DNA of 64,000 nucleotides from Variovorax paradoxus NBRC 15149 (lineage in GTDB: Bacteria > Pseudomonadota > Gammaproteobacteria > Burkholderiales > Burkholderiaceae_C), in the NCBI RefSeq assembly GCF_001591365.1, contig NZ_BCUT01000002.1:434001-498000 (forward strand), given 5' to 3'. The notes beneath the pieces were generated by a model. The model was not told where the DNA came from. It saw only the letters and a list, made by a program, of their open reading frames with translations, and searched no databases. A program made the position numbers and the translations under genes. This document shows, in pieces, positions 45,478 through 52,946 of this stretch. Numbering within the stretch: position 1 is the first letter of the stretch; every line of letters begins with the position of its first letter.

Positions 45478-45548
45478 TCCATCCCGCTGCGATGCAGCCG
45501 CGGCCGCGGCTTGCCTAAGCTCGCGGCAGACACGCTCGGAGACCTCTC

Positions 45549-45689
45549 ATGTTCAAACGCATCCTTGTCGCCACCGACGGTTCCGCGCTTTCGAAGAAGG
45601 CCGTCACGAGTGCCATCGCGCTCGCCGCCCAGGCTGCGGCGCCTCAACCCCGGTGCGGCAGCGGGAGAACCGCATGGAGCACGGTGTAG
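45549..45689 (+). pseudogene. truncated universal stress protein gene, N-terminal remnant
   Basis: ATG 45549 begins MFKRILVATDGSALSKKAV, a perfect UspA N-terminus continuing to about AIALAAQ (28 codons). The reading frame then passes into unrelated sequence and stops at 45687-45689 after 46 codons. A -10-like TAAGCT remains at 45516-45521, and the usual GAGACC-type ribosome site precedes the ATG, so the upstream part of the gene is intact. The remainder was lost at a junction near 45640-45650, where it meets another broken USP gene in the opposite direction. Confidence 0.8.
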
Positions 45690-45784
45690 TCGTGACCGCA
45701 GCCCAGCGTCTCCTGGTGCGTGGCCAGGTAGCCGAGCATTCTCCGCGTGTAGTCGCTGCCGTCCACTGCAAGCAGAATCTTCAT
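45644..45784 (-). pseudogene. truncated universal stress protein gene, opposite orientation
   Basis: From ATG 45784 the minus strand encodes MKILLAVDGSDYTRRMLGYL and continues through HDYTVLHAVLPLP, the N-terminal third of a single-domain UspA, then HRG and a stop: 46 codons, exactly as many as its partner at 45549. The family normally continues for another 100 residues. The two remnants point at each other and overlap by 46 bases. It shares the divergent region, with the dyad at 45848, with the intact USP at 45925. Confidence 0.8.
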
Positions 45785-45847
45785 GGCGTCTCCTTCCGTT
45801 CGAAATGCGGGAGGGCCTGATGTTCGCCGCGGCGCTGTCGACCTGTC

Positions 45848-45888
45848 TTGCGCCACCTCAAGGCGCGGGGCGCCGTCCTTCGGATACT
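45848..45888 (+). promoter_or_regulatory. FNR/ANR-type promoter of the USP-prs pair
   Basis: TTGCGCCACCTCAA (45848-45861) with GATACT (45883-45888), starting 28.5 bases after the dyad centre. Start near 45896, then GAGGAG and ATG 45925. On the other strand a GAACAT at 45825-45820 has the matching spacing and could have served the broken minus-strand USP gene. Confidence 0.65.
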
Positions 45889-45924
45889 GACGGTCTTTTC
45901 AACCCGCAATCCGAGGAGTCCGCC

Positions 45925-46440
45925 ATGTACCAGCGAATTCTTGTTCCCATCGACGGCAGCCCGACGGCGCGGCGCGGGCTGGACGAGGCCATCCGCCTCG
46001 CGAAGCTGACGCAAGGACGGCTACGGGTGTTTCATGCGATCGACGACCTCTCGTTCGCGCTTGCCGTGGATGCCTATGGCTACGCCGGGGATTTGCTGAA
46101 GGTGCTGCGCGAGAACGGCGATCGCCTCCTCGAGGAAGCCAGGGACTCGGCAAAGACGGCCGGCATCGGGGTCGAGACGGTGCTGTGCGACAGGCGGTCC
46201 GGACCGGTTCATGAACTGGTCGCCCAGGAAGCCGCCACGTGGCCTGCGGACCTGATCGTGCTCGGCACGCACGGCCGCCGAGGCGTCGGGCGCGCGATCA
46301 TGGGCAGCTGTGCGGAACACATCCTGCGCTACGCGCCCGTGCCGGTCCTGCTCGTGCGTGCGCCGGAAGCCCAATCGAAGCCCGAGGCGGAGAAGCCGTT
46401 GCGCGTGCATCTGCCGACGGGAGCCCTGGCCTTCGAATGA
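45925..46440 (+). CDS. single-domain universal stress protein
   Basis: A 171-residue UspA protein: MYQRILVPIDGSPTARRGLD at the N-terminus and GTHGRRGVGRAIMGSCAEHIL, the ATP-binding G-2x-G-9x-G pattern, near 114-134. The last 25 residues are a tail beyond the domain. GAGGAG at 45912-45917 precedes ATG 45925. Its stop overlaps the PRPP-synthetase-like gene (ATGA at 46437), so the two are made together. Confidence 0.95.
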   Translation: MYQRILVPIDGSPTARRGLDEAIRLAKLTQGRLRVFHAIDDLSFALAVDAYGYAGDLLKVLRENGDRLLEEARDSAKTAGIGVETVLCDRRSGPVHELVAQEAATWPADLIVLGTHGRRGVGRAIMGSCAEHILRYAPVPVLLVRAPEAQSKPEAEKPLRVHLPTGALAFE

Positions 46441-47333
46441 CCGCGCCCGGCGTCGTGATCGCGATGCCCGGGAACGAACAGCTCGCCGAAGAGCTGGCGA
46501 TCCGCCTCGGGCTGGAACGCGGCGTCGCCACGGTGCGGCGCTTTCCCGATGGCGAGTCCTACGTGCGCATCGAGTCGCCGGTCGATGGCCGGGGGACGTT
46601 CATCGTCTGCACGCTCGACCGGCCTGACGACAAGCTCGTGCCGCTGTTCCTGCTGGCGGCGGCGCTGCGGGAAGCCGGCGCGCGGTCGGTCGGCCTGGTC
46701 GCGCCGTACCTGGCCTACATGCGGCAGGACCGTCGCTTCCAGCCCGGCGAGACGATCAGCGCCCACCATGTGGGCGCATGGATCTCGCGAAGTGTCGATT
46801 GGCTCGTGACCGTCGATCCCCACCTGCACCGGATCACCGACCTGTCCCAGGTCTGCAGCGTTCCGGCGCACGCCGTCCATGCCGCGCAGAGCATGGCGCA
46901 GTGGATTCGAGAGCATGTGCGCGACCCCCTGCTGATCGGTCCCGACGAGGAAAGCGCCCAATGGGTCGGCGCCGTGGCGCAGCATGCCCTTGCCCCCTTC
47001 GTCGTGCTGCGCAAGACGCGCCGAGGCGACCGCGATGTCGAGGTCTCGCTGCCGGATGTCGAGCGCTGGCGCTCGCGCACGCCGGTGCTGGTGGACGACA
47101 TCGTCTCGACCGCCCGCACCATGATCGAGACGGTCGGCCATCTGCGCCAGGCGGGGCTCGCCGCCCCTGTGTGCGTGGCGGTGCATGCGGTGTTCGCGCA
47201 GACCGCATTCGAGGACCTGCGCGCGGCCGGTGCGGGCGAGATCGTCAGCTGCGACACCATCCGCCACCCGTCCAACCGGATCCCGCTCGCCGCGGCCATT
47301 GCCGCGGGCGTCCGCACGCTGCTGCCCGCCTGA
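46437..47333 (+). CDS. prs: ribose-phosphate pyrophosphokinase-like protein
   Basis: A 298-residue PRPP synthetase/PRT-fold protein. YLAYMRQDRRFQPGETISA near residues 97-115 and the substrate motif TVDPHLHRI near 127 are close to Prs, and the PRPP loop is VLVDDIVSTARTM instead of the canonical VLVDDMIDTGGT. The loop change and short length mark it as a divergent subfamily rather than the housekeeping enzyme, which should be elsewhere. Coupling to a USP gene and proximity to a nucleotide phosphorylase (50395) suggest ribose-phosphate turnover under energy stress; the direction of the reaction is not known. Confidence 0.85.
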   Translation: MTAPGVVIAMPGNEQLAEELAIRLGLERGVATVRRFPDGESYVRIESPVDGRGTFIVCTLDRPDDKLVPLFLLAAALREAGARSVGLVAPYLAYMRQDRRFQPGETISAHHVGAWISRSVDWLVTVDPHLHRITDLSQVCSVPAHAVHAAQSMAQWIREHVRDPLLIGPDEESAQWVGAVAQHALAPFVVLRKTRRGDRDVEVSLPDVERWRSRTPVLVDDIVSTARTMIETVGHLRQAGLAAPVCVAVHAVFAQTAFEDLRAAGAGEIVSCDTIRHPSNRIPLAAAIAAGVRTLLPA

Positions 47334-47373
47334 GGGCTCGGATGCGTCCGATGCAGTCCGGAACCTCGAATCC

Positions 47374-47415
47374 TTGATCTGCCTCAACACCGGACAGGCT
47401 TGCGCCGCACAAGAT
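47374..47415 (+). promoter_or_regulatory. FNR/ANR-type site before the DUF2892 gene
   Basis: TTGATCTGCCTCAA (47374-47387) with a weak -10-like CAAGAT (47410-47415), starting 29.5 bases after the dyad centre. The start is predicted near 47422, followed by AGGAG (47431-47435) and ATG 47442. Confidence 0.6.
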
Positions 47416-47441
47416 CTTCTCCTGCCCACAAGGAGAAACGC

Positions 47442-47645
47442 ATGTCCTTCCTGTCGAAAAACATCGGTCCCCTGGAGCGCACGGCGCGCGTGGGCGGCGG
47501 TACGCTGCTCATCGTGCTGGCGGCCACGGAAATCGTAGGCCGGTGGGGCTACGTCGGCGTGGTGCCGCTGCTGACCGGGGTGATCGGCACCTGCCCGCTC
47601 TATTCGCTCTTCGGCTTCAGCACCTGCGCTCGCGCCAGGCGCTGA
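47442..47645 (+). CDS. DUF2892 (YgaP-type) small membrane protein
   Basis: A 67-residue inner-membrane protein with two helices. KNIGPLERTARVGGGTLLIV, GVVPLLTGVIGTCPLY and FGFSTC make it a stand-alone copy of the membrane part of YgaP; the CPLYSLFGFSTC cysteines are the family mark. Such proteins often accompany rhodanese and sulfur or stress genes, but no rhodanese domain is here. A strong AGGAG precedes ATG 47442. Confidence 0.88.
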   Translation: MSFLSKNIGPLERTARVGGGTLLIVLAATEIVGRWGYVGVVPLLTGVIGTCPLYSLFGFSTCARARR

Positions 47646-47664
47646 ACGCGTGGCGAGACCGGCC

Positions 47665-47769
47665 ATGCCCCCGCTCCAGTGGCTCGCGGTCGCGCTGGCT
47701 GCGGTACTGCTCGCAGCGGGAGCCTGGCTTGCGCTGAACATGTTCGTCTTCTGGATCACGCTCGACTGA
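47665..47769 (+). CDS. 34-residue single-helix membrane protein
   Basis: MPPLQWLAVALAAVLLAAGA followed by WLALNMFVFWITLD: one long transmembrane helix with aromatic residues near both ends and no charged residue until the last Asp. A GTG at 47650 would add five residues. It lies 19 bases after the DUF2892 gene and 18 before the next, probably in one transcript. Small proteins like this often act as accessory subunits of respiratory complexes, but nothing in the sequence identifies a partner. Confidence 0.45.
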   Translation: MPPLQWLAVALAAVLLAAGAWLALNMFVFWITLD

Positions 47770-47787
47770 GCGCTCGGGAACGCGTCC

Positions 47788-48144
47788 ATGTGCATGAATC
47801 TCCTGAAGGAGCTGTCCGATGCGCCGCTGCCCTGCGCCAGGGCCGATGCCGCGATGATCGACAGGTTGCGCCTGCTGGACGCCGCCGGTCTGATCAGGGT
47901 GCTGATTCCATCGCCGCACATCGGCTGCGACCGCTGTCTGCGGCAGGCCCCGGCCACCGTGCTCGACATCACACCCCACGGATGGGAAGCGCTGCGCACG
48001 AACGTGGTCGAGGAAGACACGCCGCTCCCGCCGCCGTGTCGGGGGCGCCCGCGCTCGGGCAGCGCGGCGCTGGATCTCGCGCAGCTGGCCGCCTGGTTCA
48101 GCAGTTTCCGGCACAGGCCAGGTCGCGCCGATACCGACGATTGA
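47788..48144 (+). CDS. hypothetical protein, 118 residues
   Basis: I do not recognise it. The first 70 residues look folded: LLKELSDAPLPCARADAAMI, DRLRLLDAAGLIRVLIPSP and CDRCLRQAPATVLDITPHGW suggest a winged-helix-like unit (helix, helix, LLDAAGLI, then a strand and turn), with a CDRC pair. The C-terminal 40 residues are Pro/Arg/Ser-rich and probably disordered. The start could be ATG 47788 or 47794. It may be the regulator of, or simply co-transcribed with, the small membrane protein genes. Confidence 0.55.
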   Translation: MCMNLLKELSDAPLPCARADAAMIDRLRLLDAAGLIRVLIPSPHIGCDRCLRQAPATVLDITPHGWEALRTNVVEEDTPLPPPCRGRPRSGSAALDLAQLAAWFSSFRHRPGRADTDD

Positions 48145-48269
48145 CACCTTGTTTCCGTCTGATGCGCAGCATTGATGATGCCGCCACGCACGAGGTCTAG
48201 ATTGAGATGGCGCCGTTCGTCTTCCTCTTGCAACGGCCGGTGCCAACGCAAGCGCTCAAGGAGACCAAG

Positions 48270-48479
48270 ATGGACACACCTCATGCATCCTGCGGCTACG
48301 AACTGCGGTTTCAACCCCTGTTCGCCAATCAGCGCGCCTTCGCCTTTCCCTGCGACGCGATCGGCCATGTCGACATGGACTCGCTCAGCGAGCGGATGCT
48401 CAACAACTACCTGTATGCACGCGCAGTGATGGGGCTGGAGCTTTCCTGGCCCGAGGTGCGGGCGAGCCGGCCGCACTGA
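48270..48479 (+). CDS. small hypothetical protein, 69 residues
   Basis: MDTPHASCGYELRFQPLF, then RAFAFPCDAIGHVDMDSLSE and RMLNNYLYARAVMGLEL. The sequence looks like a conserved small soluble protein of Burkholderiales, though I cannot name a domain. An upstream in-frame ATG at 48207 exists, but AAGGAG at 48258-48263 argues for 48270. A TAGATT -10-like element lies at 48198-48203; the dyad upstream of it is too poor to call. Confidence 0.6.
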   Translation: MDTPHASCGYELRFQPLFANQRAFAFPCDAIGHVDMDSLSERMLNNYLYARAVMGLELSWPEVRASRPH

Positions 48480-48502
48480 GCTCCGGGCGCGGCGCGTCTT
48501 GA

Positions 48503-48544
48503 TTGATTCAGCGCAAGGCCACCGCCGCATGCGGTCCCTACATT
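48503..48544 (+). promoter_or_regulatory. FNR/ANR-type promoter of the PHA synthase gene
   Basis: TTGATTCAGCGCAA (48503-48516) and TACATT (48539-48544) at 29.5 bases from the dyad centre; start near 48551, 71 bases before ATG 48622. Confidence 0.7.
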
Positions 48545-48621
48545 CGGCCAGGCCGGACGCACCGGCGACGCGGTGTCCCGGCCTTCACGCGGACGCGCGA
48601 ACCTTCCCGAAGAACACCACC

Positions 48622-50286
48622 ATGAACGAAGCGCCCGACGAACTGGACAGAACCTTGCACGCGCTCTGGGGGCACCTGGGCGGGGGCCTGTCGCCCGCCG
48701 CACAGATGCTGGCGTGGTCGGATTGGGCCATTCACCTGGCGACGCAGCCCGGGCGCGCAGTGCGGGCCGGTATCGACGGGGCCGTCGTCCAGGCACCCGA
48801 CCCGGCGCACGAGCCGCGCCTGTCGGGCGGCGAATGGGACGCCTGGCCGTTCAGCTTCTACCGCCAGGCCCACGAAGCTGCCGCCCACCGCCTGCGCACC
48901 TTCATTCACGGCGTGCCCGGCGTGGACCGCCACCACGAGCAGCTGGTTGCCTTCCTGGCAAGGCAATGGCTGGAGCTGCTCTCGCCCGCCAATGGCGCGA
49001 TCACCAATCCGCAGGTGCTGCGCAAGGCCGCGGCCACCGGCGGCACCAGCCTGGCGAATGGCGCCATGCACTGGCTCGAGGACGCGGGCCGCGCGGCATG
49101 GGGCCCGCCGCCCGCAGAGGCCGCATCGTTCCGGCCCGGGCACGAAGTCGCGCTCACGCCGGGAAAGGTCATCCTGCGCAACGAGCTGATCGAGCTCATC
49201 CAGTACGCCCCGGCCACGCCGACGGTGCATGCCGAGCCGGTCCTGGTGGTCAGCGCCTGGATCATGAAGTACTACGTGCTCGACCTCTCGCCGCACAACT
49301 CGCTGATCCGCCATCTCGTGGCCCAGGGGCATACGGTCTTCGCCATTTCCTGGAAGAACCCCGGGGCGGCGGATGCGCGGCTCGGCATGGCCGAGTACCT
49401 GCGCCTGGGCATCATGGCGAGCCTCGACGCGGTCGAGGCCGTGTTGCCCGCACGCCGCGTCCATGCCGTGGGCTACTGCCTCGGCGGGACCCTGATGGCC
49501 ATCGCCGCGGCCGCCATGGCGCGGGACCGGGACGGCCGCCTGGCCACGCTCACCCTCTTGGCCGCGCAAACCGACTTCACCGAACCCGGAGAACTGGGCC
49601 TGTTCATCGACGAAAGCCAGCTGGCGTTCCTGGAAGACATCATGTCGCGCCAGGGCTACCTGGACGCGCGGCAGATGGCGGCGGCTTTCCAGGCGCTGCG
49701 CCCCGGCGAGCTGCTCTGGGCACCCCTCGTGCGCAACTACCTGCTGGGCGAACGCGTGCCGATGAACGACCTGATGGCGTGGAACGCGGACGGCACGCGC
49801 ATGCCCTACCGCATGCATTCCGACTACCTGCGCAGCCTCTTCCTGGACAATGCGCTGGCCGAGGGGCACTACCTGGTCGACGGGCGGCCGGTCTCGCTGA
49901 ACGACATCGACGTGCCGGTGTTCGCGCTCGGCACCCGCACCGACCACGTGGCGCCCTGGCGGTCGGTGTACAAGGTCAACCTGCTGTGCGACACCGAAGT
50001 CAGCTTCGTGCTCACCGAAGGCGGCCACAACGCCGGCATCCTGAGCGAACCGGGCCACCCGCATCGCAGCCACCGGGTGCTCAAGCGGACGAAAAACGCG
50101 CCCTACCTCGCACCGGACGAGTTCCTCGCGCGCTCACAGGAAACGACGGGTTCTTGGTGGCCCTGTTTCCAGCAGTGGCTGGCCGACCATTCGGGACCCC
50201 GGCGCCGGCCGCCGGCCATGGGGTCGCCGCGGCGCGGCTACCCACCGATCGGCGACGCGCCGGGCACCTACGTTCTTGCACGCTGA
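48622..50286 (+). CDS. phaC: class I-type poly(3-hydroxyalkanoate) synthase PhaC
   Basis: A 554-residue PHA synthase that polymerises hydroxyacyl-CoA on granules. The N-terminal PhaC domain (about 30-200) precedes an alpha/beta-hydrolase core. The catalytic nucleophile is in GYCLGGT near residue 288, the catalytic Asp is probably in GTRTDHVAPW near 437, and His in GGHNAGI near 467. SAWIMKYYVLDLSPHNSLIR near 211 is typical of the family. The first 25 residues are less usual than in the housekeeping enzyme, so this may be a second, low-oxygen synthase. It stands alone, without phaA or phaB next to it; phaB lies at the window's end. Confidence 0.92.
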   Translation: MNEAPDELDRTLHALWGHLGGGLSPAAQMLAWSDWAIHLATQPGRAVRAGIDGAVVQAPDPAHEPRLSGGEWDAWPFSFYRQAHEAAAHRLRTFIHGVPGVDRHHEQLVAFLARQWLELLSPANGAITNPQVLRKAAATGGTSLANGAMHWLEDAGRAAWGPPPAEAASFRPGHEVALTPGKVILRNELIELIQYAPATPTVHAEPVLVVSAWIMKYYVLDLSPHNSLIRHLVAQGHTVFAISWKNPGAADARLGMAEYLRLGIMASLDAVEAVLPARRVHAVGYCLGGTLMAIAAAAMARDRDGRLATLTLLAAQTDFTEPGELGLFIDESQLAFLEDIMSRQGYLDARQMAAAFQALRPGELLWAPLVRNYLLGERVPMNDLMAWNADGTRMPYRMHSDYLRSLFLDNALAEGHYLVDGRPVSLNDIDVPVFALGTRTDHVAPWRSVYKVNLLCDTEVSFVLTEGGHNAGILSEPGHPHRSHRVLKRTKNAPYLAPDEFLARSQETTGSWWPCFQQWLADHSGPRRRPPAMGSPRRGYPPIGDAPGTYVLAR

Positions 50287-50394
50287 CCAGCCGGCCTTGC
50301 CGGCCCGCGGGCCACTCGGGGCGGCCTGGAAAGCTCCTCGAATGTTCGCGGCCCGGGCCGCTGCCACCCTCGCCCTCTTTCACCCAGGCACGCC

Positions 50395-51903
50395 TCAGGA
50401 AACGGCCCCGATGCGCACGACGGGCAGCTGCGAGCGCACGAAGCTCAAGGCGTACTGGAGCTCGCCGAGACTCCCGGCATGCAAGGTGAAGAGCGGCTGG
50501 CCGCGAGCGACACGGTCCTGCACGCGCACGTGCATCGAGGCGCCCGCCGCCGGATCGCGCGGCGCACCGGCGAGCTTGGCCATGCGCGCCACCAGGCGGG
50601 TGTCGATGCCCGCCACCGCCCCGGCCGCAGGCGCGGTCACGCAGTGCGTGTGGGCCGCCTTGGGCGGCACGCGCAGCCCGCCCTGCGCTTCGCAGATGGC
50701 AATGAAGCGGGCCAGCGCGCGCCCGTCGTCCAGCACCGCGCGCGCCAGCGCATTGCCGGTGCCCGGCGCCGCCTTGCCCGCCAGTTCGAGCAGCAGGCCA
50801 GCCAGCAGGAGCGCGCGTTCGCGCAGGTCCGCCGGCGCATCGGCGGCACGTTCGAGCACCGCCATCACGTCCATCGCCTCTAGCGCAGGGCCGACGCCGC
50901 GGCCGACCGGCTGGCTGCCATCGGTGAACACCGCCTGCACCTGCAGGCCCAGCGCAGCGCCCACCGATACGAGGCTGTGCGAGAGCTGGCCGGCGGCCAC
51001 ATCGCTGCGTACCTTGGCCAGAGGGCCGACTGGAATGTCGATCAGCACGCGCTGCGAACCCATGGCGGCTTTCTTGGACAGGATGGAGGCCACCATGAGG
51101 CCTTCGCTGTCGATGCCGAGCGGCCGCTCCACGCGGATCAGCACGTCGTCGGCGGGGCTCACGCGCATGGCGCTGCCCCAGACGACGCATCCCCCTTCGC
51201 GCTCGACCACACGGCGCATCGCCGGCAGGTCCAGGTCGACCGGCGCGAGCGTTTCCATCACGTCGGCCGTGCCAGCTGCCGAGGTGATGGCGCGCGACGA
51301 TGTCTTGGGCATCACCAGGCCGCAGGCCGCGATGATCGGCACCACCAGCAGCGTGGTCCGGTTGCCCGGCAGGCCGCCGATGCAGTGCTTGTCCATCACG
51401 GGCGACGTGCCCCAGTCGATGCGCTCTCCGACGTCGACCATGGCGCGGGTCAGCGCCACGGTCTCGTCCAGGTCGAGGCCGCGGCCGGCGCAGATCGTCA
51501 CGAAGGACGCCAGGTGGATGTCGGGAAGGCGTCCGCGGCTCACGTCCTCCATCAGCGCGCGCACCGCGGCGTAGTCCAGCCTGCCGCCATGCACCTTGCT
51601 GCGCAGGTGCGCCAGCGAATCGAGGATCGGCGGGTGACGCACCACCAGTTCTTCACCCTCGGCGGCGCCCATCAGGGCCCAGGCCGCTTCCGACAGCGCG
51701 ATCTCGTCGCCGCGCAGCCAGTCGCTGTTCACCTGGTGCAGGATCGCGAACAGATGGCGCCCCTTGGCGATCACCTCGACCTGCGCCTGCGACTGGAAGC
51801 CCTCGGCATGGCACACGGCGCAGTCGCTGCGCATGTAGACCACGGCCTGCTGGTACGTGTCGATGCCGGCGCGGCGGGCCAGCAGGCGGTTGGGTGACGA
51901 CAT
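50395..51903 (-). CDS. thymidine/AMP phosphorylase family enzyme
   Basis: A 502-residue phosphorylase of the long type shared with archaeal AMP phosphorylase: an N-terminal domain of about 90 residues (YMRSDCAVCHAEGFQ at 23-37) precedes the DeoA-like core, with DVGERIDWGTSPVMDKHCIG near 160 in place of the KHSTGG motif, and MPKTSSRAITSAAGTADVME near 198. Ordinary bacterial thymidine phosphorylases are about 440 residues. It may cleave nucleosides or, as in archaea, nucleoside monophosphates to ribose 1,5-bisphosphate. AAGGAG precedes ATG 51903, with an FNR-type promoter upstream. Confidence 0.85.
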   Translation of the reverse strand: MSSPNRLLARRAGIDTYQQAVVYMRSDCAVCHAEGFQSQAQVEVIAKGRHLFAILHQVNSDWLRGDEIALSEAAWALMGAAEGEELVVRHPPILDSLAHLRSKVHGGRLDYAAVRALMEDVSRGRLPDIHLASFVTICAGRGLDLDETVALTRAMVDVGERIDWGTSPVMDKHCIGGLPGNRTTLLVVPIIAACGLVMPKTSSRAITSAAGTADVMETLAPVDLDLPAMRRVVEREGGCVVWGSAMRVSPADDVLIRVERPLGIDSEGLMVASILSKKAAMGSQRVLIDIPVGPLAKVRSDVAAGQLSHSLVSVGAALGLQVQAVFTDGSQPVGRGVGPALEAMDVMAVLERAADAPADLRERALLLAGLLLELAGKAAPGTGNALARAVLDDGRALARFIAICEAQGGLRVPPKAAHTHCVTAPAAGAVAGIDTRLVARMAKLAGAPRDPAAGASMHVRVQDRVARGQPLFTLHAGSLGELQYALSFVRSQLPVVRIGAVS

Positions 51904-51923
51904 GGCGCTCCTTTTCCGAACGG

Positions 51924-51965
51924 AGCTTGGCATGCGCCGCACAGCCGGGACTTGATGCCCGTCAA
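51924..51965 (-). promoter_or_regulatory. FNR/ANR-type promoter of the phosphorylase gene
   Basis: On the minus strand TTGACGGGCATCAA (51965-51952) is followed by CAAGCT (51929-51924) at class II spacing; start near 51917. The plus-strand form is the exact 14-mer also found at 349 and 2230. Confidence 0.7.
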
Positions 51966-51983
51966 GCCCGCAGTCTCCAGGGC

Positions 51984-52877
51984 TCAGTCGGCGGCGGTGC
52001 GGCGAACCGGCAGCGCGTTGAGCGGAATGCGCAGGTAGGACACGCCGTTGCCGTCGGGCGGCGGCAGCCGGCCGGCTCGCACGTTGACCTGGATCGACGG
52101 CAGGATCAGCGTCGGCACTTCGAGCGTGGCGTCGCGTGCGCGCCGCATGGCCACGAACTCGTCCTCGCCGATGCCGTCGCGCACGTGGATGTTGCGGGCG
52201 CGCTGCTCGGCCACGGTGGTCTGCCATTGCGCCGGCCGCGATGGCGGCGGGTAGTCGTGGCAGACATACACCGGTGTCTCGGGCGGCAGGTCCAGCAGCC
52301 GGCGCATCGATGCGTACAGCTGGCGCGCATCGCCTCCGGGGAAGTCGGCCCGCGCGCTGCCGAGGTCCGGCATGAAGAGCGTGTCGCCGACGAACACCGC
52401 GCCGCCGGTCAGGTAGGCCATGTCGGCGGGCGTGTGGCCGGGCACCAGCAGGGCCGTGGCTTCGATGGCGCCGATGCGGAAGGTCTCGCCGTCCTTGAAC
52501 AGGTGGTCGAACTGGCTGCCGTCGGGCAGGAAGCCGCGCTCCAGGTTGAAGAGCTTCTTGAAGGTGGCCTGCACCGTGCGGATGTGCTCGCCGATGGCAA
52601 TGCACCCGCCGAGCCGCTCCTGCAGATGGCTGGCTGCCGAAAGGTGGTCGGCATGGGCATGGGTCTCCAGGATCCAGTCGACCTGCAGCCCGTGCTCGGC
52701 CACGCAGGCCAGCACCCGGTCCACGGACGCGGTGCCGGTGTGGCCCGACTTGAAGTCGTAGTCGAGCACCGGGTCGATCACGGCGGCGCGCAGGCTGGCC
52801 GGGTCCCACACGAGGTAGGAGACGGTGCCGGTCCGGGGATCGAAGAAGGCCTGGATGGAAGCTGGGGTGTTGTTCAT
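51984..52877 (-). CDS. blh: ETHE1/Blh-type persulfide dioxygenase
   Basis: A 297-residue metallo-beta-lactamase-fold enzyme. ETHAHADHLSAASHLQ near residue 71 is the metal-binding HxHxDH motif; VPGHTPADM near 144 and FVGDTLFMPDLGSARADFPGG near 161 complete the iron site of the ETHE1 group. These enzymes oxidise persulfide to sulfite. It is transcribed divergently from the BigR/SqrR-type regulator gene, the arrangement of the known bigR-blh loci for H2S detoxification. The last 25 residues (LPPPDGNGVSYLRIPLNAL) match the blh type. Confidence 0.92.
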   Translation of the reverse strand: MNNTPASIQAFFDPRTGTVSYLVWDPASLRAAVIDPVLDYDFKSGHTGTASVDRVLACVAEHGLQVDWILETHAHADHLSAASHLQERLGGCIAIGEHIRTVQATFKKLFNLERGFLPDGSQFDHLFKDGETFRIGAIEATALLVPGHTPADMAYLTGGAVFVGDTLFMPDLGSARADFPGGDARQLYASMRRLLDLPPETPVYVCHDYPPPSRPAQWQTTVAEQRARNIHVRDGIGEDEFVAMRRARDATLEVPTLILPSIQVNVRAGRLPPPDGNGVSYLRIPLNALPVRRTAAD

Positions 52878-52900
52878 GGAGAGCTCGCGGGGTCGACCAA

Positions 52901-52940
52901 TGATCTATGGATTAATAATATATATGTTTATATAATGTCG
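52901..52940. promoter_or_regulatory. AT-rich divergent promoter/operator of the persulfide locus
   Basis: A strongly AT-rich island in GC-rich [19 protein letters not shown] (52911-52926) then TTTATATAATG. It forms an imperfect palindrome and contains the consensus -10 TATAAT (52931-52936) for the plus-strand regulator gene and TATTAT/TATATT elements for the minus-strand gene. This is the expected place for a BigR/SqrR-type repressor, which acts on AT-rich dyads over such -10 elements. Confidence 0.7.
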
Positions 52941-52946
52941 TCAACC

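Noticed and set aside
45474..45521. Possible dyad upstream of the TAAGCT before the broken plus-strand USP gene
   Set aside because: CTGATCCATCCCGC is too degenerate and the spacing is off; the -10 alone is noted in the remnant entry.
48159..48203. CTGATGCGCAGCAT with TAGATT before the 69-residue protein gene
   Set aside because: Only about seven of ten dyad positions match and the spacing (32.5) differs from the other sites.
50287..50394. GCCGGC hairpins between phaC and the convergent phosphorylase gene
   Set aside because: Short stems without a T-run in very GC-rich DNA; not distinguishable from background.
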